This document shows positions 9,189 to 18,722 of a DNA stretch of 64,000 bases, piece by piece. The stretch is from the NCBI GenBank assembly GCA_003259005.1, contig QLII01000001.1:6501001-6565000 (forward strand). The letters are read 5' to 3'. Both the position numbers and the translations under genes were made by a program. Source of the stretch: Spirosoma telluris (GTDB lineage: Bacteria > Bacteroidota > Bacteroidia > Cytophagales > Spirosomataceae). Under the pieces are notes generated by a model. The model did no database searches. It saw only the letters and a program-made list of their open reading frames with translations, and had not been told where the DNA came from. Every line of letters begins with the position of its first letter. Position 1 is the stretch's first letter.

Positions 9189-10864
9189 TTAGTTGCACTG
9201 CCGAATCAGGTGCCGAAATGCATCGGCAATAGCGCGGGCTTTCTCAATATCATCGACCTGAATCCGAACATTGTTGACATAGTCGGAAGGTTTGCCATCT
9301 TTCTGGGTTTTCACCATTTTCTCTTTCCCATTTGTCGGGAGATTGACAAAAACATTCCGACCGTTTATTGCCATCTCAACCCGCCAACATTGAGGAATTT
9401 CAGGGACATGTCGTATTGGGTCTCAACGGTTTTTTTGCCAATGATGCGTTCCGTGAGACGGAGATGGCAAGTACTGTTCGGCTCAAAGGTTTCGAGCGTA
9501 GTTTTGAGTTCTTCGGTTTCACTGCGCAGAGAAGGCATCTGTGTTGTTAACCAACTTAGTGTAGCCGCAGCTGTGTTCGTTGGTACAGGACTTTTGCGTG
9601 CCTGACGGCAAAGCTGAGCCGCTTTTGTAAAGGCTTGTGGTAAAAAACGAACTGCTTCCAGATCTTCAGAAAAGATTTCCAAATCGGCACTGTAATTCTG
9701 ACGTACCAGATTTTTAGAGACTGAAATAAGTCGTTGTTTTCCCGTATTGACTTTTAGGACAAACAAGCCATTCGAAATGTCAATTTTTGTACTATTCTCC
9801 GGAATATCATCCAGGCTAAAGCGACTGATTTCTTCGATGGGTGTTTGTCGTCCAGCTTGTATGCGTGTGTACATACAGGAGCACTCAGGTACGATTTGCT
9901 GGTTGAAACTCTCCCGATCACTCACAACGGAGCGAGTACCCGCAATGACCACTTTTTGAATATCGGCCATTGATTTCAGGGAGGGTGTTTGAGCCTCAAG
10001 CCGTTTTTGGGCCAATGGGATCAATTTCCGGAAAGCCGCTTCAATATCCCGTATACGATCAACATCCGTACTAATCAGGGCAAACTCACTGGTCAGATCG
10101 GCAGGTTTACCGGCTCGTATATAGCGTATAAATTTATCACGATTCAAGGTTGTCAACGATAGCTCAAGATGATCTCCTTTGGCAGTCAATTTCACATCAT
10201 TAAGGCTTATGTCTGCTACATTAAACCCAAACTGATCGTCACTTTTTCCAGCTTTGTTCTGTTTGAAGGTAGCCAGCAATGGGTTCCGGCCATTATAAGA
10301 AATAGACTGTTCGTAACTGTTAAGCCCGATTACTTCATTGACTACGGCATTCTTGAGCCATACCGCAATGTCTTCATAACCATCGGGTAGTGAGGCTGGA
10401 TGGTAGCTTTTTTCAGCGGCTAACGCCAGCTTGCGCAAGGCATCGACCATCGCCGTTGCAGCGTCAGGGCTTTCGGCGTACAGGGTTAGCTTCTCAATAA
10501 AATTTCCGGGTTGCCCATTCTCGGCGTACCGAATAAATTTCCGATTCAGGCGTATGCCAGCCGTTACGACTATAACATCTTTCGAAGGCTTGAACGAGAT
10601 TTGTGCTGGGTCCAGATCCGCTACATTAAGGTGGTAGCTTTCATCGTGTGCTTTGCCTTTTGCATCAGTCTGAGTGACCAAGAACGTTAGGCGATGCGGG
10701 GCCCTGGTAGCTTCGAGTTTCTGAGTATATTGCCCAGCCCCAATTTTAACAATACTGAGTTGATTGGCTACTGCCTGGGTAGCGGCAGCTAGATTGCCCT
10801 GTGCATAAGATGGCAGGAACGCCAGTATTGATAAACTTAAAAAAAGTAAAGTACGGAGAAACAT
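9189..10864 (-). CDS. Secreted protein made of four divergent repeats (T6SSiii locus), one frame break
   Basis: 558 residues after repair, signal peptide ending S-Y-A-Q-G. I do not recognise a named family. The mature part is four copies of a module of roughly 105-140 residues: each starts with a short beta pattern (Y-T-Q-K-L, Y-E-Q-S-I, F-N-Q-Q-I, T-T-L-E-T), has a polar strand ending in a k-F-I-R-Y or similar loop, and closes with a helix of the type D-A-L-R-K-L, A-F-R-K-L-I, A-F-T-K-A-A, A-F-R-H-L-I. The last module is split by a shift; one extra base in the CCC run at 9380-9382 restores it. Probably periplasmic and part of the T6SSiii envelope assembly. Confidence 0.7.
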
Positions 10865-11085
10865 ACATGAATGGACGTTCTACTATCGTGATCGACGATA
10901 ATGGAACTACTTTAGAGTGTGGATATTACTATTATACGAATTGGTCAATCTATATGCATAAATAAGTAAATTTTCCTAAAACTTCTTATTTAAAAACATT
11001 ATATTTTTTAAATGGTAGATGTATACTAATTTCCTACATCTTTTGGACATTTTCAACTATGCTAAGTTGACGGTTTGCTTACTTA

Positions 11086-12105
11086 TTAAATATACGAGGC
11101 CCAGCCCAGTACACTAGTTGGTTGATCATCAGACAAGAGCAGAAACTGATTCTCTTCGGTAGCGATCAGGTATTCTACTACATCTGACTCTGTAGGCAAA
11201 AAATAGCCAATGAGTAAATCCAGAATATTTCGACTGCGCCCACCGACTAAAAAGTCGGTAAGCTGATCCGTAGCTAGTGGACCGATCCGTAACTCAATCG
11301 CAGGCATCGTATCCTGATAGATGCCACCCAGGGAAAAATTCCCTAGCTCAGTTCGGCAGAGTTCGTTAGGCGCTGGGGCATCTCCTTCTGCCAGCGTAAT
11401 CTCAAACGATAAAGGAGGAATCGTTCGCATGGTTATAGGGACACCCAATATCAACTCCAGGCTGCTAACGATCAGTTGGTCATCGTTGCTGATTCGATGA
11501 GCAATCGGCAACATATGAAGCAGATTGACGAGCTGCCGGGTGTTAAGAAGATCGGATGGAATGCCCCAAAACTCTCGTAAGCTCTCCCCGCCACCATAGG
11601 TGCGTATATTCTCTTCCGTAAGCTGATATTTTCGAGCCTCCAGCTCGATGAGTAGGCGCTGGAAATAAAATTCCTGCTCAAAGGGCTGAAAAAACCGGCG
11701 GGCAGCCCGTACACGACGCGCCTGCTCATCAAAATCGGCAAAAACCTCCTGCTGGTCACGTCCAGGCGTCGTTGGCTGATGGAATAACCCTTCTGGCAGG
11801 TAATCATATAGCCCGTCACGGTGAACTTCAATATTCAGAAAGTCACGCTGATCTTCGGGAGGCAGACTGATGTCCTTTGGTTCAATGGTATCTTCATCAG
11901 GCTTCTCCAAACAATCGGATGCACCCATTTTTACGCGACCAACATCTCGTCGATACGAACGGGAGAACAGGCCTGCCGGATGAATCAGGACATCATTCAG
12001 GGGATCAAGCCCCTGGCCATATAGTTCCGCCAGGATGATTTCTAGGCGAACGTCGACCTGTTTGACAAGGTTGTCTATTTCGTTGGTGTAGCCTTCCAGC
12101 GTCAT
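11086..12105 (-). CDS. tssG: TssG, T6SS baseplate subunit
   Basis: 339 residues from the ATG at 12105, which overlaps the tssF stop by four bases (ATGA); a longer frame from 12177 exists but would run through tssF. TssG forms the baseplate wedge core with two TssF. The region E-E-N-I-R-T-Y-G-G-G-E-S-L-R-E-F-W-G-I-P and the later G-x-x-x-x-D-F-L-x-G-G-x-S-R pattern are consistent with TssG. Cytoplasmic, no signal. The gap 10865-11085 behind it is AT-rich and holds no gene; it should contain the promoter of the four-repeat gene. Confidence 0.8.
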   Translation of the reverse strand: MTLEGYTNEIDNLVKQVDVRLEIILAELYGQGLDPLNDVLIHPAGLFSRSYRRDVGRVKMGASDCLEKPDEDTIEPKDISLPPEDQRDFLNIEVHRDGLYDYLPEGLFHQPTTPGRDQQEVFADFDEQARRVRAARRFFQPFEQEFYFQRLLIELEARKYQLTEENIRTYGGGESLREFWGIPSDLLNTRQLVNLLHMLPIAHRISNDDQLIVSSLELILGVPITMRTIPPLSFEITLAEGDAPAPNELCRTELGNFSLGGIYQDTMPAIELRIGPLATDQLTDFLVGGRSRNILDLLIGYFLPTESDVVEYLIATEENQFLLLSDDQPTSVLGWASYI

Positions 12106-14010
12106 ATAAATTGAGCATTTACGCGCACGCGATAAGGTAAATTCATGGCTGATCGGTTTGCCAGATGTTGTCGGCACCGCTCACATTCGGCATTCCACTC
12201 CGTTTCGTTCAGACTGGTACGGGCCAGTGGGCTAATGAGCACGTCGAGACAGCGTACATACCCGGCCCCTTCAATTAATCCTTCGGCAAATTGCTTTTCA
12301 ACACTAACATTGACGGGTACTTCGCCCAGTCGTCCAAAAAAATACGCTTTGCACTCGGCACGAATGTCTTCCAGGGTTACCAGCCGCTGGCGTGTCAGCA
12401 AGGCCTGTCGTAACTGTTGTTCTTTATCCGTTATGCTGGCTTTATCGCGTCCGCCCGCTGTGGTTGTTACCAAAAAAAGATCGTCTTTTTCATTACGCAT
12501 GAAATAGCGTTTGTCATAAATACCCAGACGGGTACCCGCCAGCACACCATTTCCCTGCTTGCCGTTCGTGCTCCAGAATTCAACATGAATGTTGGTATCC
12601 TGCCGACGAGGCCGGATGAAAATATAGGGGTGTCCCACCTGAAAACCGCCTTCTTTGTTGTTCTCAAGGCGTTGTTCAAGCTCGTTAATATTCTTGGTCA
12701 GGCTTTCAATCGTCTGCGCAAACATGCCAGAACCTAATGCCGAAAAGGCCTGGCTTTCCTCCAGAAGCATCTGGTGTACATAATAGAGCAGTTCGCGGGC
12801 ATTTCGTTTATCAAATCGCCCTACACCATGAGGACGCCACATAAACGAATTTTCAGCTAACTCTTCCGCATTTCGAAGGGGGGAGGCTCGAAATAACTCA
12901 TTCGTTTCCGCATCGTATACGCGCCGGATAAAGAGAAACTCCTCGTTCGAGATCAGTGGGTATACGTTTAACGTTTGCTGAAGCCGCTGAATGGTTTCGT
13001 TGAGGTGGCGGTTCATAACTGGGAAACAATTGAGCCGAATTTCCATGCGGGCGACTGCTGTTGCCGGAAAGTCGCGCCCCAGTCTCAGCTCAATCCAGAC
13101 GAGCTCCTTCTGGAAATATTTCTGCTGCTGTGGCGAAAACACATAATTGGGGGGTACGGGCGCGTACCATAGTCGATTTCCGTCCGAGGGGCACCTGCCC
13201 GAAGGTAACAAACCGATGGGTATAATTAGACAGGACTTCTTCCTCTAACTGATTAAGGACATCTAGCTGATTGGCCAATCGTTGCTGACCAACAGGCATG
13301 TCGTCAGGGTCGCTTAACTTTAAGCTTTCTGAAGTTGGCAGTTTATACCCATTTAGGTGCCAGCTTGTTTGAATTGAATCCTGAATTTTTCGGTAATAAG
13401 TAGCCTTAACCCGTTCTGTTTCATTTTCCCAGTCAAAATAAACGGACACGTTTGCCAGCGATGGAACGTCATTGTCCAACTCTACGCCCAGCCATACGGA
13501 CTGATAATCTTCCGTAAAGGTTTTGAATTGAACCTGCTTCTCAAGCGTAATGCGATCACGCCCCCGAAATTGGACTAACCCCTGCTCAGTCAGCATGTAC
13601 TGGATATCGCCATTCACTAGCTGCGTATTGACGACGGGCGAGAAAAATAAGTCAGTCGGTTGATCATCCAGGGTTTGACCAGGCTGACGATAGAAAAACT
13701 GCGCTGTTTGTGGCAACAACAGCAACGGGTCTTCGGGGCGGCTATGAAAAACCGCATGGGAGGGGCGCGGTAAGTCAATGACCTCGGGGCACATGACACT
13801 GGCCAGGCGGTCGATAATTTGCTGCCGGGTCGATTCAATGGCCTTGGCTGTATTCTCAAACTCGTAGGAGCAGGCGTCTAGCAGATAACCCACCAGTGGA
13901 TCGGCAGCATCGACATCTTTCACGCGCATTTGCCAGGACGTAGCGGCTGTTTGTGTCATCCGCCGACGAACCTCTTCACGCGAAAAACTCTGTATATCTA
14001 AAGGCTCCAT
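12102..14010 (-). CDS. tssF: TssF, T6SS baseplate subunit, one frame break
   Basis: 635 residues after repair. TssF forms the triangular wedge of the baseplate with TssG and contacts TssE and VgrG. The N-terminal half shows the family pattern (D-P-L-V-G-Y-L-L-D-A-C-S-Y-E, then M-C-P-E-V-I-D-L-P-R-P-S). The C-terminal half has R-L-W-Y-A-P-V-P-P-N-Y. The two halves are in different frames; removing one G from the GGGG run at 13188-13191 joins them. Start chosen at 14010 (MEPLDIQSF), four bases after the tssE stop, rather than at 14043 inside tssE. Confidence 0.85.
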
Positions 14011-14014
14011 AGGC

Positions 14015-14473
14015 TTACGATTTTTTAGAGATAAACGGGGCAATCAACAGTTCGTGCCGGAACTCGAACGGTTGGTGGTTCGACTTACGAATTTCGGCTG
14101 TAACCACAACGTATAGACGCTTATGAGCGTCGGTCGCACCGGCCCGATCTAGATCTACCTCTACGTTAATACGTTCAAGTCGCTTCTCGTAACGCCGAAC
14201 GGCATCACGAACGGAAGTTTTTACCCGATCGGTCCAGAAACCATTGTTGGCCGAGTCGTTTCCCATCTGAAAATCGTCGTCCCAGATGGTGCAGCCGAAG
14301 AGCGGATCGAAGCGAACCTCTTTAAACTTCGTGGTAATAATCAGGTACACATTATTTTGAATCGACTCCTCGACTGAGCAGCCAGCTTGCTGGGCTAGTT
14401 GAGGTTGTTGAATAAGGTCGGCGCCACGTACGAGCAGGTCCAGGCGTAAGGGCAGGCGGTAATAGTCAGGCAT
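14015..14473 (-). CDS. tssE: TssE, gp25-like T6SS baseplate subunit
   Basis: 152 residues of the GPW/gp25 family, the lysozyme-like sheath initiator of the baseplate. Typical features: S-V-E-E-S-I-Q-N-N-V near residue 30, F-K-E-V-R-F-D-P-L-F-G-C-x-I-W-D near 50-65, and a pair of strands near E-K-R-L-E-R-I-N-V-E-V. It is first of the tssE-tssF-tssG run, with a gap of four bases and then a four-base overlap, so the three are probably translated as one unit. Confidence 0.86.
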   Translation of the reverse strand: MPDYYRLPLRLDLLVRGADLIQQPQLAQQAGCSVEESIQNNVYLIITTKFKEVRFDPLFGCTIWDDDFQMGNDSANNGFWTDRVKTSVRDAVRRYEKRLERINVEVDLDRAGATDAHKRLYVVVTAEIRKSNHQPFEFRHELLIAPFISKKS

Positions 14474-14587
14474 AGTGTGGGGCTAAACTAGTTGTAGCTG
14501 AATGAATGGCTAATTTATAGTCAATTCATCCAGCTACAACCAGTTAGGGTTTAAAAAATAATTGAATTGGTATACGAAATCTGGACC

Positions 14588-16382
14588 TTACTTCACAATA
14601 TCACCTTTGGCGTTATTCGTATAAGTATTTGAGTCGGGGCTATCGAGTATTAAAATGCCTCCGTACTGGGCATACTGGCCTATACCAACATCCGAACTAT
14701 TGCTGATAATGGAGTTCGTGATTTTTACACGTCCATGTCCACCAAAGCCCGACCACAGAATTACATTTCCTCTTGCAGCATAGAGGTATGCTGGCTCCCC
14801 ACCGCCGTATGAAACTTCAGCGTAGCTTAGTTCATTACGTACGTCTAAGCTTCTATCAAAGAGAATGCCTCCCCACGACCCGGCGTTTTTACAACGCCCG
14901 TGAAAACAATACGTTTATCAGCGGTACCCTTCGCAATTAGATAGCCGTTTGTACCAACACCCAATGCTTTCTGGGAAGTTACTTCAAATGCGGCTCCCGG
15001 TAAAATTACCAAACCGGAGTTAGCGTAAAAGGTATCCATGAAACGGTATTTAGTGCCATCTTTAAAGGGCTCCCAGGTAGTTTCCTTCGTACTGGTCAAA
15101 CTCCCATCAATAGCGACTACATTAATTCCATTGTTCGATGCAAATGTAGTGGCATCGTCTAAAATCTGTACTTGAGAAGCGGGTAGTTCAATTGGATAGA
15201 GTGTATTATTACTAAACTTGTTGTTGCTGAATTCAGATAGTACTCCTCCATCACTGACGTAGATGCCACGACCCTGGCTATTTGTAAATGAACAGTTATT
15301 TATTTTGGCCGAACTAAAATATGCCTTAAGAAAAGTATCACCCGCGATATTTAAGTTAGCAGGTTTACCATAATAGCCGGAACTAATACTCCCTCCTCCG
15401 TATGAGATTTCAACGTAATTCAACTCATTACGTATATCATTCGATGTTAGCAACAATATTCCATCCCAAAAACCTGCTACTTTTTGTTCGCCAGTGAAGA
15501 CAATTGGCTTATCGGCAGTTCCTTTTGCCGTTAGTACTCCTTTACCACCAGTTCCTGTACTTAATCCAGCATTCTGTTTAAAAGCGACCACTACACCCGG
15601 CTCAACGGTTAATACCGCATTTAGCTCAATATCCTTACATACTATGTAATCGGGTTTAGTGGGGTCTTGCACCAGATTCTTCCAGGTGGTATTCACATCA
15701 ATCCGACCGTTTGAAGGGCAGAAATCTACCGTAGGCGATTCGTTTACTGTCACGGTTACATCTGCTGGTACCGGTGCCCAGATACCGTCCGATACGGTTA
15801 GCGTCAGTACATACTGGCCCGTTGCATCCGGTTCGAATTCCGCTTTGGCCTGACTATCATTGGTGATGGGTAGCGTGGCTGCACTGCCCGCCGGACGGGT
15901 TTTGAAACTCCATTTGTAGGTCAGCTTGTCGCCATCAGGATCTGCTGAGGCTGATCCATCGAGTACCACTTTGTTGCCATAGGTGGTGGTTAAGGAGGCT
16001 CCTGCGCTGGCTGTAGGAGCACGACCCGGTAGGTTGACCATCACGTTGACCGTTGCCGAAGCGGACTGCTGGTGGTCATCGGTAACCAGCAAGGTAATGC
16101 TATACGTGCCTGGTAGGTCGGGGGTGAAGTCGGCCGTGACCGAGCTCATATTCTGGATAGTGGCCTGACTGTTGGCGGGCTTGGTCTTAAAGGACCAGGT
16201 GTAGACTAGGGCAGTGCCTTCTGGATCTTTGGAGAGGGCACCACTGAGGGTTACTTTCTGACCTAACGTAGCGGTGATGTCGGTACCCGCGTTGGCGGTG
16301 GGGGGAGGTTGACTTCTTCTTTCTTTTTACAACCGAGAACTAAACAAAGCAGAAGGAATGACAGGTAGAACTGATGTTTCAT
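14588..16382 (-). CDS. PKD-domain lipoprotein with right-handed helix region, two frame breaks
   Basis: 598 residues after repair. Lipoprotein signal L-V-L-G-C at the N-terminus (start at 16382), then at least two PKD-like beta domains (each with a D-P-D-G-D or D-P-E-G-T loop and a closing L-T-V-S-D or L-L-V-T-D), then repeated parallel-beta-helix-like turns (V-F-T-G, N-E-L-N-Y-V-E-I-S-Y-G-G-G and N-E-L-S-Y-A-E-V-S-Y-G-G-G). Two shifts, in the G run near 16304-16309 and in the CCC run near 14878-14880, split it. A surface or periplasmic role is likely. Its position between tssE and the effector region may be incidental. Confidence 0.7.
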
Positions 16383-16492
16383 CGAGCGGATCTGTGATTA
16401 AAGGAATTTAGAGGCAATAAAAAAGAATCTCAGCTGTCCAGGGAGTATACCTGGCCAGCTGGTAAAAAGCACAATTAATAAAGTGGTCGTAA

Positions 16493-16789
16493 TTAAAGCC
16501 CCTGGGCTAGCTTTCTTAGCTCAGCCTGAGCTGAAAGGTTGAGCATACTGCAGGATACGGTTCCGTAGATCATACCGGCTAGCGCACCCATCACAGGGCC
16601 GGTTATCGTTCCAAAGCCTGGTATAGCAATGGAGCCTATCTGTGTTCCTAAAAGGGCCAAAGGAGCTGCTGCGGTTATGCCCGTGGTGGCAGCGCATCGT
16701 TTGGCAATTTGCCAGAGCGTTTGCTGTTCGCGGTAGGAGAGTACGCCAGCAGCCATCACTTCCCGAATAAATTGTGGTGTGGGTTCCAT
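16493..16789 (-). CDS. Small hydrophobic protein of the T6SS cargo region
   Basis: 98 residues, unrecognised. A helical N-terminus is followed by two hydrophobic Gly/Ala-rich stretches (about residues 36-82, with I-P-G-F-G-T-I-T-G-P-V-M-G-A-L-A-G), a glycine-zipper pattern that could insert in a membrane. It lies two genes downstream of the amidase candidate. It could be an immunity protein or a small membrane-active cargo; neither is shown. Confidence 0.55.
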   Translation of the reverse strand: MEPTPQFIREVMAAGVLSYREQQTLWQIAKRCAATTGITAAAPLALLGTQIGSIAIPGFGTITGPVMGALAGMIYGTVSCSMLNLSAQAELRKLAQGL

Positions 16790-16890
16790 ACAGTTTAAGG
16801 TTAGATGTAGAAAGTATATGTTAAGATTTTAAAAGTCCTGATTACATATAAGGCATAGCACCTACTTCGCCAAAGCCATTTGCCTGGTTT

Positions 16891-17142
16891 TTAATCAAAT
16901 AACGTCCCGTAGATAAATCGTTTCACCCAGATTAGATTCCCGCTGCCATGGCCTGGAATGTTCGTTGGGTTAACATAGAATTCGATCAAAATTTCATCCG
17001 GGTGAATGTCCTTGATCACACCCGTTGTTCCTTTTGGAATGACCGAGTTGATGGCAAATGTTTTTGCATCTGGACGGATATTTATATTGCCTGACAGCAG
17101 GTCAATTTTTAACACAACAGGTTTACCTTTATCTATAGCCAT
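16891..17142 (-). CDS. Hypothetical small beta-rich protein next to the amidase candidate
   Basis: 83 residues, predicted all-beta by pattern (V-V-L-K-I-D-L, then G-T-T-G-V-I-K-D-I, then L-I-E-F-Y-V). No signal peptide. It follows the NlpC/P60-like gene by about 40 bases on the same strand, so it may belong to the same cargo unit. A cytoplasmic partner or chaperone is as likely as immunity, since immunity to a cell-wall amidase would normally be exported. Confidence 0.5.
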   Translation of the reverse strand: MAIDKGKPVVLKIDLLSGNINIRPDAKTFAINSVIPKGTTGVIKDIHPDEILIEFYVNPTNIPGHGSGNLIWVKRFIYGTLFD

Positions 17143-17182
17143 GACAGTACTGGTTTTTAATCTGGTTTAGGAGAAATAAAAT

Positions 17183-17517
17183 TCAACGTTCTTTTCTTAG
17201 AATATAACTATCGCCAAAAGTACTTTTTGCCTTTGATATTGGCCGCCTGACAACTTCCTTTAATGAGCCGCTCGAATGCACGAATTCGGTAGCACTAATG
17301 AAAACGCCGACATGAGGGATACCATCTCGATTTGTTATAACGACACCTTCAGCTGGCTCAGAGGCAGGAATACCCAAGTTCGGTAAGAACTTGCAAACAA
17401 GCCCATATCTTTAGCACCATAAAATACTTCGTTAACAACCTGATTACATTTGTATCCACTAATGCCTTCACGTGGAAGACCGACTAAACGTTTTGCTCTT
17501 TCTGCTACAGCGCCCAT
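17183..17517 (-). CDS. Small NlpC/P60-like amidase, candidate T6SS effector, one frame break
   Basis: 111 residues after repair. The first part has Y-K-C-N-Q-V-V-N-E-V-F, matching the catalytic Cys helix of NlpC/P60-type peptidoglycan amidases; the second part has P-H-V-G-V-F-I, matching the catalytic His strand. The halves are in different frames; one extra base near 17368-17372 joins them (giving a residue stretch L-G-I-P-A-S-E-P-A-E-G). Tiny single-domain amidases of this type are known T6SS cargo (Tae families). It has no signal peptide, as expected for T6SS delivery. The cargo role is inferred from its place among DUF4123, PAAR and muramidase genes. Confidence 0.6.
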
Positions 17518-17583
17518 GTTAATTAAGAATTTGGTGTAGATTAAAATTTGCGGTTTATGATACTAAAAAGTGAGCTCCATTAC

Positions 17584-17652
17584 TCAATTATCCATAGCGG
17601 CCAGGCCAGACTTTTTACATTCTTCCAGAGCCTGACAGCGACTGCTTGCCAT
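17584..17652 (-). CDS. Possible 22-residue peptide (weak)
   Basis: A short frame (MASSRCQALEECKKSG...) in the gap between the amidase candidate and the DUF4123 gene. It has two Cys residues and no known family. It may be a gene remnant or not coding at all. Confidence 0.2.
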   Translation of the reverse strand: MASSRCQALEECKKSGLAAMDN

Positions 17653-17696
17653 GTTATAAATAGTTATATGTGGTAGATCGCTTATTAAACTATTAA

Positions 17697-18221
17697 CTAC
17701 ACTTTTGATTTTGATATAAATATTTTGTCTAGCTCCGTTTTTGGGGATTTCTGGGTCTTGAGTTCGCCGTTTTCTAGCCAGAAATAAAGTCCATACTCAG
17801 GGTCTTCGTCTTCCATGAAAAAATGCCGGACCGGCCCAAAAAACTCGATTAATTGTTCTTGATCGCAAGTGGGCAGAAATATGCGTAGAACGCGAGGATC
17901 GTAAAAGCGGAAATATAGCTCTTCTCCATCTTCTGTTTTTACCAAAAGGAATTTTCGAAAGTGCCTGTATACATCTTTACCTGGAGCTGGCGACTGCAAA
18001 AATATACCCCATGAATTGCCCCAACCCTTCTCGATAAACCAAGGGCCAAATGGGGTATTTTTTTGAACTGCAAAAATATAAGGCGCAACCTCTGCTAACT
18101 CTTCTTCACTTCGCCCTTTGTAGAGTGAGGAGTGTTCTTTATTCAATTCCTGCGCTACTTTCATAATACTGCCCATTCGCGCAGCATCGAGTAAAAGGTG
18201 GGTAGTGGTCTGTCTTATCAT
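17697..18221 (-). CDS. DUF4123 adaptor for T6SS effector loading
   Basis: 174 residues from the ATG at 18221, which overlaps the upstream stop by four bases; a longer frame to 18287 would extend into the upstream gene. DUF4123 features: L-L-L-D-A-A-R near the start, the S-L-Y-K-G-R-S-E-E-E-L segment, A-P-Y-I-F-A-V, W-G-I-F-L-Q-S, and the hallmark F-R-F-Y-D-P-R-V-L-R-I-F-L-P. In proteobacteria such proteins load cognate effectors onto VgrG. Here it sits at the end of a PAAR, muramidase and immunity run, so the GH108 protein is its likely client. Confidence 0.85.
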   Translation of the reverse strand: MIRQTTTHLLLDAARMGSIMKVAQELNKEHSSLYKGRSEEELAEVAPYIFAVQKNTPFGPWFIEKGWGNSWGIFLQSPAPGKDVYRHFRKFLLVKTEDGEELYFRFYDPRVLRIFLPTCDQEQLIEFFGPVRHFFMEDEDPEYGLYFWLENGELKTQKSPKTELDKIFISKSKV

Positions 18222-18676
18222 TGCTTTCGCAGAATGGCTTTCATCGGACAGTAATATTCTTCCCTTGGCTCCTGTAAAATTTCCCAAACCAAACTGTCTG
18301 CACCAAGTGTAATTCTGGCTTTACCTTTAGAGTGGCTAAATTGAGAATAGAAATCTGTTGTGAAACTTGTAGCGTTTGTATTCTTTATCTTAAAGGAGTA
18401 ATCATTTTTTATGGCGCAATCTGTTTTCTCTCCATTCAGTAATGTGTAGCAATACTGGCCAATTAAGAACTCTCCTTTTTTGGTAATGCTTAGCGAAAAA
18501 TCCTTTTTTTCATTGTTCTTTTCCCAAGACCAATTACCAGTAAAAGTATTTTTATTCTGGTAATTGTATTCGCGTGATAACGCTCTCGCTATGGGCTTGT
18601 TTACTTCTTCATTATAAAATATGTCTGATAGACAAAAATGACTGAAAGCAAGAGCTAAGAATATTGTCCTAAACAT
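18218..18676 (-). CDS. Exported protein, candidate immunity to the GH108 muramidase
   Basis: 152 residues with an N-terminal signal peptide (F-R-T-I-F-L-A-L-A-F-S-H-F) and a beta-rich mature part (F-T-G-N-W-S-W near residue 45, then G-Q-Y-C-Y). It has no catalytic motif and no named family. It directly follows the muramidase gene and overlaps the DUF4123 start by four bases. Periplasmic location, size and order fit an immunity protein against a cell-wall effector; this is inference. Confidence 0.6.
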   Translation of the reverse strand: MFRTIFLALAFSHFCLSDIFYNEEVNKPIARALSREYNYQNKNTFTGNWSWEKNNEKKDFSLSITKKGEFLIGQYCYTLLNGEKTDCAIKNDYSFKIKNTNATSFTTDFYSQFSHSKGKARITLGADSLVWEILQEPREEYYCPMKAILRKQ

Positions 18677-18722
18677 AAATAGTTAATTTGAAGTAGTCAC
18701 TGTAATTAGTCTTGTTAGCCTC

